Shown piece by piece: positions 8,084 through 14,671 of a stretch of 43,231 nucleotides of DNA. Both the position numbers and the translations under genes were made by a program. The DNA is from Candidatus Parepulonipiscium sp. PG-Nuni2H_MBin01. Its GTDB lineage: Bacteria; Bacillota; Clostridia; Lachnospirales; Cellulosilyticaceae. Numbering within the stretch: position 1 is the stretch's first letter; each line of letters opens with the position of its first letter. Location: assembly GCA_001994995.1 (NCBI GenBank), contig MDJM01000058.1, positions 1 through 43,231 of the forward strand, given 5' to 3'. Under the pieces are notes generated by a model. That model saw only the letters and a program-made list of their open reading frames with translations, was not told the origin of the DNA and searched no databases.

Positions 8084-9565
8084 ATGATAGGTGAGGTATT
8101 AAGTGCTGTATTAAACCCAATGATACTTATTTACATTGTACTAGGCGTTGCTGGCGGAATTTGTATAGGCGCATTACCGGGCTTAACCGCAACTATGGGA
8201 GTTGCGCTAATATTACCGCTAACGTTTGGTTTAGATGGCTCAGCTGGCATGCTACTACTCCTTGGAGTTTACATAGGAGCTATATACGGTGGTTCTATAT
8301 CCGCAATTTTATTAAAAACTCCAGGAACACCAGCATCAGCCGCAACAGCAGCAGACGGATATGCTTTCTCAAAAAGAGGCGAAGGCGGACGCGCGCTAGG
8401 TATTGCAACAGTATCATCATTTTGCGGTGGAGCTGTAAGTTGTATATTATTAATGCTAATCTCTCCACAACTTGCAAAACTTGCTTTAAAATTTAGCGCT
8501 CCTGAATTTTTTATGTTAGCATTATTCGGTCTATCAATTATTGCTAGCGTGTCAGGAAAATCTTTAGCTAAAGGAATTTTATTTGGCTGTATTGGCCTTC
8601 TACTAGCAATGATAGGCATTGACAGCATTACAGGTTACGTTAGATTTACGTATGGCAATATAAATTTACTATCAGGAATATCATTTATCCCTGTTATGAT
8701 AGGACTATTTGCCATGACACAAGCATTTATAGGGATTGAAGAAATATTCTTAAAAGATGAAATAGACCAAAAAATCGATAGAGTATTACCAACAAAAGAA
8801 GATTTAAAATCAATATTTAAAATTGCTCCAATAACAGGCTTAATTGGCACATTTATCGGTATAGTACCAGGAGCTGGTGCAGATATAGGTGCATTCGTAT
8901 CTTATAATGAAGCAAAAAGATTTTCCAAACATCCAGAAAAATTTGGAACAGGTATTCCAGACGCAATTGCTGCCTCAGAAGGTGGAAACAACGGCGTAAC
9001 AGGTGGAGCTATGATTCCTATGTTAACACTAGGTATACCAGGAGATGCAACTGCTGCCATAATGATTGGCGCACTAACTATCCAAGGATTACAACCTGGC
9101 CCATTGTTATTTACTGATAACGCAGTTTTAGTTTATACAATTTTTGCTGGCCTATTCCTAGCTAACGTTGTAATGCTTATTCTAGGTTTATCTGGCATCA
9201 GATTATTTGTAAAAGTATTAGCTATACCAAAAACCATCTTAACTCCAATGATTATGATACTATGCGTAGTAGGTTCTTATGCAATAAACATGAACCTGTT
9301 TGACGTTGGCGTAATGGTCGCTTGTGGTATAATAGGATACTTCTTACACAAATTAGAAGTACCAGCATCTCCAATAGTTTTAGCACTAATTTTAGGCCCC
9401 TTAGCAGAAAGCAACTTTAGACGCGCGCTACTTATGTCCGGAGGTTCCATCTCTACATTCATAAGCACTCCTATCTCAATATTCTTCTGCTTTATGTCAG
9501 TAATAACATTATTCTGGCCATTTATAGCATCTAGAAAAAAGAAAAAGGCCTCCGAAACAGTTTAA
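8084..9565 (+). CDS. tctA: Tripartite tricarboxylate transporter, large permease subunit
   Basis: This 493-residue, very hydrophobic protein has about ten to twelve membrane segments. Family blocks are visible: GALPGLTATMGVALILPLTF near residue 29, IYGGSISAILLKTPGTPASA near 67-86, GIVPGAGADIGAFVSYNEAK near 259-278, and EGGNNGVTGGAMIPMLTLGIPGD near 295-317. TctA forms the cation-coupled translocation path of the tripartite tricarboxylate transporters. The RBS (AGGAGGG) lies between tctB and this ATG. kduI follows 87 bases downstream with no terminator in between, so it probably belongs to the same transcript. Confidence 0.93.
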   Translation: MIGEVLSAVLNPMILIYIVLGVAGGICIGALPGLTATMGVALILPLTFGLDGSAGMLLLLGVYIGAIYGGSISAILLKTPGTPASAATAADGYAFSKRGEGGRALGIATVSSFCGGAVSCILLMLISPQLAKLALKFSAPEFFMLALFGLSIIASVSGKSLAKGILFGCIGLLLAMIGIDSITGYVRFTYGNINLLSGISFIPVMIGLFAMTQAFIGIEEIFLKDEIDQKIDRVLPTKEDLKSIFKIAPITGLIGTFIGIVPGAGADIGAFVSYNEAKRFSKHPEKFGTGIPDAIAASEGGNNGVTGGAMIPMLTLGIPGDATAAIMIGALTIQGLQPGPLLFTDNAVLVYTIFAGLFLANVVMLILGLSGIRLFVKVLAIPKTILTPMIMILCVVGSYAINMNLFDVGVMVACGIIGYFLHKLEVPASPIVLALILGPLAESNFRRALLMSGGSISTFISTPISIFFCFMSVITLFWPFIASRKKKKASETV

Positions 9566-9652
9566 GTATATAAGAAAAATTTACAATAAATGGAATAATT
9601 CTTAAGAATTGGTAAATAATAACAATAACATATAGCAGAAAGGACGACGACT

Positions 9653-10495
9653 ATGGAAATAAAATATGGTTTAAACCCAAAAGATATGAAGTTGTATTCA
9701 ACCCAAGAAATAAAAGAAGAAGTAACATTTAAAAATTTTTTTATACCCGATGAAATAAAATATCTATACACGCATGTAGACAGAGCGCTAATGGGTGCAA
9801 TAGTACCTAAAACAAAAGAATTATGTTTAGACGATTTCATCAACGCAAAACAAGACCTTGGCTGCGAATATCCTTTAGCCGCAAGAGAAATGGGTTGCAT
9901 AAACCTAGGCGGCGACGGTTATGTATTAGTAGATGGCAACCGCTATGACATTGGCAACACTACTGCTATCTACATTGGTAAAGAAAGCAAAAACGTAACT
10001 TTTGGTAGTGTTAACTCGGAAAACAATGCTAAATTTTATTTTTACTCAACACCAGCTCACAAGCAATATCCAACTAAAGTAATAACAAAAGAAGATGCAG
10101 TAAGACTAGAACTTGGTAGCACGCTAGACTGTAATGAAAGAGTAATCCTTCAATATATCCAACCGGCTACCTGTGACTCTTGTCAAGTTCTGCTTGGCTA
10201 CACACAATTAGCACCAGGCAGCGTATGGAATTCTATGCCAACTCATGTTCATGAAAGGCGCACTGAAACATATATGTATTTTAACATGAAAGAAACTGAT
10301 AGAGTAATCCATCTAATGGGCGAGCCTGATAATACAAAACATTTGATTATCGAAAACGAAGAACTCGTTATTTCTCCAGCATGGTCGATACACGCCGGTG
10401 TTGGCAGTGGTAGCTACGGATTTATCTGGGGTATGGCTGGCGAAAATAGAGACTTAGGCGATGCGGTAAGTTATAAAATTAGCGATTTAAGTTAA
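9653..10495 (+). CDS. kduI: 5-dehydro-4-deoxy-D-glucuronate isomerase
   Basis: The protein (280 residues, the usual KduI length) converts 5-dehydro-4-deoxy-D-glucuronate to 3-deoxy-D-glycero-2,5-hexodiulosonate, a step in the use of unsaturated uronates released from pectin, glycosaminoglycans or ulvan. The zinc site is seen in MPTHVHERRTETYMYF (two His and a Glu) with a further His in SPAWSIHAG. The N-terminal HVDRALMGAIVP and the C-terminal FIWGMAGENRDLGD are also typical. RBS AGAAAGGACGA precedes the ATG. It follows tctCBA, and a bidirectional terminator closes the unit. No kduD, polysaccharide lyase or unsaturated glucuronyl hydrolase lies in the window, so the rest of the pathway must be elsewhere. 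Confidence 0.93.
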   Translation: MEIKYGLNPKDMKLYSTQEIKEEVTFKNFFIPDEIKYLYTHVDRALMGAIVPKTKELCLDDFINAKQDLGCEYPLAAREMGCINLGGDGYVLVDGNRYDIGNTTAIYIGKESKNVTFGSVNSENNAKFYFYSTPAHKQYPTKVITKEDAVRLELGSTLDCNERVILQYIQPATCDSCQVLLGYTQLAPGSVWNSMPTHVHERRTETYMYFNMKETDRVIHLMGEPDNTKHLIIENEELVISPAWSIHAGVGSGSYGFIWGMAGENRDLGDAVSYKISDLS

Positions 10496-10496
10496 T

Positions 10497-10536
10497 AAAA
10501 AAAAGGATTGTAGCTCACGTTACAATCCTTTTTTTT
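10497..10536. terminator. Bidirectional terminator between kduI and the DNA methylase
   Basis: GGATTGTA (10505-10512) and TACAATCC (10521-10528) form a perfect 8-bp stem flanked by an A-run and eight T's. It overlaps the last codon of the minus-strand gene. Confidence 0.88.
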
Positions 10537-11587
10537 ACCTCGTTATACAATGCAAATACTCGAGAGTAGAACTAGCCTTATGAATTCTATTTTCATGCTT
10601 ATCTGCCTTAAACCTTCTATACTCCTTAGTAAAAATTTGATAATCACCATACTTACACATAATTTCCTTAATAGTATTTAATGACATTAAACCTTCATTA
10701 TTATAACTTACAAAAACATACTTAAAATTAGCCTGACTAATTAAATCCTCAAAAGTCTGTGCCACTGTTCGCTTAGAACAATACAAACTTTTCTGCGAAT
10801 CATAATTTCTTAACCCAGTTTTACCTTTAACAATAGGATTATCATATCTTGAAATAGTTTCTAACACATGATAATTCGCACAATACTGCCGTGCATTATA
10901 CGGTGGGTCTAAATATAAAATATCCCCAGCAATCTCACTAATCAAATTATTAATATTTTCATTATAAACCTTGCCTGCTGGATTACCCTCAATAATAGGC
11001 AACAACTCTAAAATCAACTCCTTTTGTGCCGACTTCTTTATATGCTTTAAAAACGCGCCATAAACAGATGCAGTATTCGCAAGCTTATCCATAGAATTAA
11101 TTAAGCTTGCCAAATAATAATAATATTGTGACTCGGAAATCTTCTTATCAATATGCAGTTTCTCTAATTCGTTCCTAATTGCATCGCACTTTTTGCCGTT
11201 ATAATCAGTAAAATAATTTCTGCCACTACCAGACCCCGCGCAATAATTAATAAATATAAACCCCTCAGTTCCTTCTAACGAATTTAAGTAATCCACTATG
11301 CTATTATCCATCTTATAATTATTTTCTATATTGTGTTTATTAACCACATAACTATAATATTGGATATCGTTAGCAATCACTTTGTAGCCTTTCTTTTTAA
11401 ACGCACTTCCCACCACTCCTGTGCCTGCAAATAAGTCTGCAAAAACTAAATTCGTTCCTTCTTTAATATTTGTTACTCCTTCAATTGTATTCAATAAAAA
11501 ATCTAACAGCGAATACTTTGACCCAATATAATTCAATCTTATCATCCTACTTTCATTTCTAAAGCTTACCATATGAAGATAAGTCAT
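10535..11587 (-). CDS. DNA adenine methylase, D12 class, solitary
   Basis: This is an N6-adenine DNA methyltransferase of the D12 (Dam/DpnM-like) class, up to 350 residues. The SAM-binding motif I is FADLFAGTGVVG near residues 48-59. The catalytic DPPY motif appears as ILYLDPPYNARQYCANYHVLETI near residues 222-244. IRLNYIGSKYSLLDF near the N-terminus is the usual opening of the class. The start is uncertain: the first ATG has only a weak AGG upstream, and an internal ATG at 11545 would begin right at the conserved region. No restriction endonuclease or specificity subunit is nearby, so it looks like an orphan methylase or half of a broken system. Confidence 0.85.
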   Translation of the reverse strand: MTYLHMVSFRNESRMIRLNYIGSKYSLLDFLLNTIEGVTNIKEGTNLVFADLFAGTGVVGSAFKKKGYKVIANDIQYYSYVVNKHNIENNYKMDNSIVDYLNSLEGTEGFIFINYCAGSGSGRNYFTDYNGKKCDAIRNELEKLHIDKKISESQYYYYLASLINSMDKLANTASVYGAFLKHIKKSAQKELILELLPIIEGNPAGKVYNENINNLISEIAGDILYLDPPYNARQYCANYHVLETISRYDNPIVKGKTGLRNYDSQKSLYCSKRTVAQTFEDLISQANFKYVFVSYNNEGLMSLNTIKEIMCKYGDYQIFTKEYRRFKADKHENRIHKASSTLEYLHCITR

Positions 11588-11736
11588 AAAAGGCCTAAAC
11601 GCAATATGGCTTAAAGTACCTTGATAAAATTATAATACTAACAATAAATACATAATTAGCTAAACTAAAATTTTAATAAATCCAACATAAATAATAGTAA
11701 AAATGGTAAATACTATAGAAGACTATGAAATTGATT

Positions 11737-11743
11737 AGGAGGG
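11737..11743 (+). promoter_or_regulatory. Ribosome binding site fixing the start of the 107-residue protein
   Basis: AGGAGGG at 11737-11743 sits 5 bases before the ATG at 11749. An in-frame ATG at 11725 lies before this site and has no RBS of its own, so it is not the start. Confidence 0.8.
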
Positions 11744-11748
11744 ATTTA

Positions 11749-12072
11749 ATGCAACAATTTAATAATTTTTGTAATCAAAATAACCTTACTTATTTATTAA
11801 ACAATCCAGGCGCAATTAGTGTATTTACATTTTTGCTTAATCGCCTAACCCCCAGCAGCAATAGGCCACCGCTAGAACCGCTAGCTTTAGGCGTGGAATC
11901 TATAATGCTAAGTAACTCAAGCTTTTCCATACACAGCAGAGAAAATAGAAAAATCGTTGGCCACATGTGCCGTTATATAATGAAGACTAAATATAACAAA
12001 TCACCTTACGATGTTGTTACATTTAAAGCTCCTAGTCCTATGTATTTTAAAAGCGGACTAACTTATAAATAA
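11749..12072 (+). CDS. Unrecognised 107-residue protein
   Basis: The start at 11749 is chosen because of the perfect AGGAGGG RBS. The product is soluble-looking, with no signal peptide or clear membrane segment. It is rich in Asn and Ser at the start (QQFNNFCNQNNLTYLLNN), has a Pro-rich middle (LTPSSNRPPLEPLALG) and a basic C-terminal third (SRENRKIVGHMCRYIMKTKYNK). No family is recognised. It stands alone between the methylase and an exported protein, with a weak terminator hairpin just after the stop. The good RBS and terminator argue that it is a real gene. Confidence 0.6.
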   Translation: MQQFNNFCNQNNLTYLLNNPGAISVFTFLLNRLTPSSNRPPLEPLALGVESIMLSNSSFSIHSRENRKIVGHMCRYIMKTKYNKSPYDVVTFKAPSPMYFKSGLTYK

Positions 12073-12078
12073 AATACA

Positions 12079-12109
12079 AAGAGCTCGCTTATTATTTTAG
12101 CAAGCTCTT
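12079..12109 (+). terminator. Weak terminator hairpin
   Basis: AAGAGCTCGCT (12079-12089) pairs with AGCAAGCTCTT (12099-12109) with one mismatch. Only a short T stretch follows. Confidence 0.5.
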
Positions 12110-12146
12110 ATTACATATATTGCCATGTCTATCTAGAGAAATAAGA

Positions 12147-12175
12147 TTGTAATTATTAGCAAATTTAGTTATAAT
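12147..12175 (+). promoter_or_regulatory. Promoter for the duplicated-domain exported protein
   Basis: TTGTAA (12147-12152), a 17-base spacer and TATAAT (12170-12175) lie about 72 bases before the start codon. Confidence 0.5.
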
Positions 12176-12246
12176 TATGTAATAATTTAAGACAAAAAAT
12201 CAATTTATTATAAACATTTATTTTATTTACATCGGGGGATAAAACC

Positions 12247-13080
12247 ATGAAAAAAACTTTATTATATTCAACATTCACTATGATAGTAGCAGCTTGTATT
12301 AATCCAGTTGTAACTTATGCTAATCCTAGTACAGTATTTAATCAAGAAGTTATTACTAATAACCAATATAGTGTTACACTTAAAGATATTAATCCTAACA
12401 ATATGTTTGGTTATAGCGTTAATGTGTTGCTAGAAAACAAATCTGCTGATACAACTTATATGTATTCAGTAGACAGCGCAACTATAAATGGAATAGCTTG
12501 CGACCCATTATTTGCCTCAACTGTTGCTCCAGGAAAAAAATCCAATGCTCAAATTATATTTAATACAGATGATTTAGAAGAAATGGGCTTAACTGACTTT
12601 ACACATATCGAAATTACTTTTCGTGTCTATGATGCTAACAACTGGTCAATTGGAGAATTGCCTATGGAAACTATCCACATCTACCCTCAAGGCGTAGAAG
12701 CAGTTACTAAATTCGTACGCACCAGTTTGCCTACCGATAAAGTATTAGTGGATAATGAATATGTTACAATTACTTTTACAGGCCAAGAAACAGACTGGTT
12801 AGGCTATAATGCTAATTTATTTTTAGAAAACAAAACAGATACAACTATTATGTTTAGCACAAGTCAGGAATCGGTTAATGGGTATATGTTATCACCTCTT
12901 TTTGCTAAGACTGTAAAGCCAGGCACATCTGCCATTGGAGCGCTGACTTGGCCTAGTACATCTCTTGAAGAAAATGATATTAACGTAGTAGAAGAGATAG
13001 AAGTGTTATTTAAAGCTTATGACTACGAAAATTTTATGAGAGATTCTTTCGTTGAAGAAGTTGTAATATTTCAACCATAA
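12247..13080 (+). CDS. Exported protein with two copies of an unrecognised ~110-residue domain
   Basis: The 277-residue product starts with an export signal. The sequence around residues 14-17 (VAAC) fits a lipobox, so it may be a lipoprotein. Cleavage after TYA (residue 25) by ordinary signal peptidase is the alternative. The mature part is an internal duplication. Copy 1 (about 37-148) and copy 2 (about 166-277) share the order VTxxF/L...GYxxNxxLENKxxTTxMxS, then NGxxxxPLFAxTVxPG, then a final strand with the pattern F(R/K)(V/A)YDxxN. The pattern looks all-beta and resembles small extracellular Ig-like domains of Firmicutes, but no named family is assigned. RBS GGGGGA precedes the ATG. Confidence 0.65.
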   Translation: MKKTLLYSTFTMIVAACINPVVTYANPSTVFNQEVITNNQYSVTLKDINPNNMFGYSVNVLLENKSADTTYMYSVDSATINGIACDPLFASTVAPGKKSNAQIIFNTDDLEEMGLTDFTHIEITFRVYDANNWSIGELPMETIHIYPQGVEAVTKFVRTSLPTDKVLVDNEYVTITFTGQETDWLGYNANLFLENKTDTTIMFSTSQESVNGYMLSPLFAKTVKPGTSAIGALTWPSTSLEENDINVVEEIEVLFKAYDYENFMRDSFVEEVVIFQP

Positions 13081-13138
13081 TACCATCATCAAAGTAATAA
13101 AGTTTTAATAATTTAATTAAATTAAAATAAATTATTTC

Positions 13139-13170
13139 AAAAAAAAGGGAGGGATTTCACCTCCCCCTCT
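13139..13170 (-). terminator. Terminator of the small membrane protein gene
   Basis: Read on the minus strand, GGGGGAGG and CCTCCCTT form a GC-rich stem around a 7-base loop and run into six or more T's. Confidence 0.75.
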
Positions 13171-13179
13171 TACAATCTA

Positions 13180-13479
13180 TTAAGCATCAACTGATTCTAC
13201 GTCAGTAACTTTTTCTACATCAGTAACTTTTTCTACCTCAGTAACTTTTTCAGCTTCACTAACCTCAGGTTCCACATGACCGTCTGCAGTAGTAGGCACG
13301 TCTAATGCAGTTGCTCCACCGAAATAATATCCTACCACAGCACTAACGATAGCAACAAACTCGGATGGCATAGTTTGGTCAAAAAATACAGCACAGCAGG
13401 CTAATACTATATATGCTCCACTAAACCCAAGCGCCATTATTCTTCGTGTATCACTAGATGATTGTTCTGATAATTTCAT
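13180..13479 (-). CDS. Small membrane protein with C-terminal hexapeptide repeats
   Basis: The product is 99 residues. Residues about 14-33 (IMALGFSGAYIVLACCAVFF) and 40-58 (EFVAIVSAVVGYYFGGATAL) are hydrophobic, giving a two-segment hairpin like that of small phage holin-like or phage-tail-adjacent membrane proteins. The last third is acidic, with tandem EKVT(D/E)V repeats ending in VESVDA. The function is unknown. No phage genes are nearby, so a phage origin is only a guess. RBS AGGGGGTGAG precedes the ATG and lies in one arm of an inverted repeat described separately. A strong terminator follows. Confidence 0.65.
   Translation of the reverse strand: MKLSEQSSSDTRRIMALGFSGAYIVLACCAVFFDQTMPSEFVAIVSAVVGYYFGGATALDVPTTADGHVEPEVSEAEKVTEVEKVTDVEKVTDVESVDA
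13203..13256. repeat. Three 18-bp tandem repeats coding EKVTDV-type hexapeptides
   Basis: Units at 13203-13220, 13221-13238 and 13239-13256 share CAGTAACTTTTTC and differ mostly at the end. They lie in frame near the 3' end of the small membrane protein gene, so copy-number change would alter only tail length. Confidence 0.8.
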
Positions 13480-13481
13480 AA

Positions 13482-13544
13482 TTACTCACCCCCTATAGCT
13501 AGTCTATACAATATTGTATTCACATGTCCTATAATGGTGAGTAA
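13482..13544 (-). promoter_or_regulatory. Nested inverted repeats over the ribosome binding site of the small membrane protein
   Basis: TTACTCACC (13482-13490) and GGTGAGTAA (13536-13544) are perfect 9-bp complements. Between them is a perfect 14-bp palindrome ATACAATATTGTAT (13506-13519). In RNA from the minus strand the outer arm next to the gene is its RBS (GGTGAG), so the structure could hide it. The palindrome alone could be an operator. Confidence 0.4.
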
Positions 13545-13592
13545 ATTTATGTCACTTTTTATCACTAGAGCCTTACGCTATTCAAATATTTC

Positions 13593-14363
13593 TCATTTTT
13601 GGAAAGACAATGCAAGCAAATTGTCCGTATCTCTAAAATATGTATTGTTAGTTAATTCTAGCTTCTGAGCAATCTCATCTACCTTACAATCATCTAAAAT
13701 TTGAATAGTAGTACTAAAATGGTTATCTTTACCGTCAAAGATATGACACTCACCATTTTCTTTTAAATACGCTACTTTATTAGAATCAGCTTTAGTCAAA
13801 GTATAATAAATGCCATTCTCTTCAATAACACTAAATATAACATTTCTATCATTATAAACCATAAGCACATGTCTACTATGCGCATATCTCTTTTTGCCAT
13901 TAAGTCCTACATCAGCAAAAGTTGTATTTAACTCAGTATCAATAAAAAATATTTCAGCTGGATTAAAATAAGCTATAGCATGCACTACACTAAGCGAAAA
14001 AAACTGCGCGCCATGATGTAGCATTTTTTTAATCATATGATTTTCGTTAGCTAGTTCTGCTACTAAATCTTTTGCACACGTATTTAGTTCAAATTCACCC
14101 GAAATTTTTGGAGTAAACTTTGGCCCTTTGCCCTCAGCTTGTAATAAGCCCGTAAACCTTGATTTATCTTCTAACTTAATAGCTGACGCTCGGCCGTGCA
14201 CAATAATATGTTCGCCCTTATAATAAATATACTCCATAGCCTCTAATTGCGGAAGACTAGCATTACTATTAACTGCCACAAAAATCTGTTTTTGACCTAA
14301 ACAAAAATCAACTACCTTATGTCGAGCATCATTCGCCGAAACTCTTTCCTTTAAAAACTCCAT
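13593..14363 (-). CDS. Unrecognised protein, possibly with a flavin-type split-barrel domain
   Basis: This 256-residue protein has no signal peptide and no membrane segment. Residues about 160-220 read like a pyridoxamine-phosphate-oxidase-type split barrel: a strand near NVIFSVIEENGIYYTLTK followed by SNKVAYLKENGECHIFD, which matches the usual pattern of a hydrophobic strand, a small turn, a T-x-S/A stretch, then a Lys and a strand. The first half (VVDFCLGQKQIFVAVNSNAS and GEHIIVHGRASAIKLEDKS) may be another, weaker copy. This is a pattern judgement, and no cofactor residues can be named. RBS TAGGAGTG supports the ATG. The gene stands alone, followed upstream by a ferredoxin remnant. Confidence 0.5.
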   Translation of the reverse strand: MEFLKERVSANDARHKVVDFCLGQKQIFVAVNSNASLPQLEAMEYIYYKGEHIIVHGRASAIKLEDKSRFTGLLQAEGKGPKFTPKISGEFELNTCAKDLVAELANENHMIKKMLHHGAQFFSLSVVHAIAYFNPAEIFFIDTELNTTFADVGLNGKKRYAHSRHVLMVYNDRNVIFSVIEENGIYYTLTKADSNKVAYLKENGECHIFDGKDNHFSTTIQILDDCKVDEIAQKLELTNNTYFRDTDNLLALSFQK

Positions 14364-14671
14364 GGTATCACTCCTACAATTGAAAATTAGTTATAAATAA
14401 CCAATTAAATTATATCCCAATTAATGGATAATGTCAATGTGAAACCTTGCTGCTCCACCCCTTCAAAATGGTACTGATTGTCTTTGTGGATTTCTTTTCT
14501 TATTCGTATCGCTTGGACAGGACACCAGTTTATGCACCCAAAACATTCCGCACAATTATTTTTTATAACCGCTTTTTTATTCTCATAAAATGTTATTTAG
14601 TTACTATAGAATAAATATTTACAAACAAGGCAAGTATCTAAAAATAGAAACTTAAGAAAGGATTTTAGAAT
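14364..14671. other. 308-base intergenic region holding a ferredoxin remnant and the dnaE leader
   Basis: Apart from the ferredoxin-like remnant (14405-14596, minus) and the dnaE RBS region (AAGAAAGGA about 10 bases before the ATG), no other feature was recognised. Confidence 0.6.
14405..14596 (-). pseudogene. Remnant of a 4Fe-4S ferredoxin-domain protein
   Basis: An open minus-strand frame of about 63 codons runs from just after an in-frame stop (14597-14599) to a TAA at 14405-14407. It encodes NNCAECFGCINWCPVQAIRI, the full C-x2-C-x2-C-x3-C-P signature of a [4Fe-4S] cluster, followed by a YHFEGVE stretch. This matches the C-terminal end of flavodoxin-ferredoxin fusion (EFR1-like) proteins, where a second cluster reads CxxC(F/I)xCIxWCP followed by a Tyr-His segment. 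There is no ATG or GTG with an RBS, and the first cluster and flavodoxin part are missing. It is therefore best read as a 3' fragment of a lost gene. Confidence 0.6.

Noticed and set aside
11725-11748. Eight-codon N-terminal extension of the 107-residue protein
   Set aside because: This extension would contain the perfect AGGAGGG RBS of the internal ATG and lacks its own.
13180-13479. Prophage remnant around the two-segment membrane protein
   Set aside because: Topology alone resembles small holins; no other phage gene is nearby.
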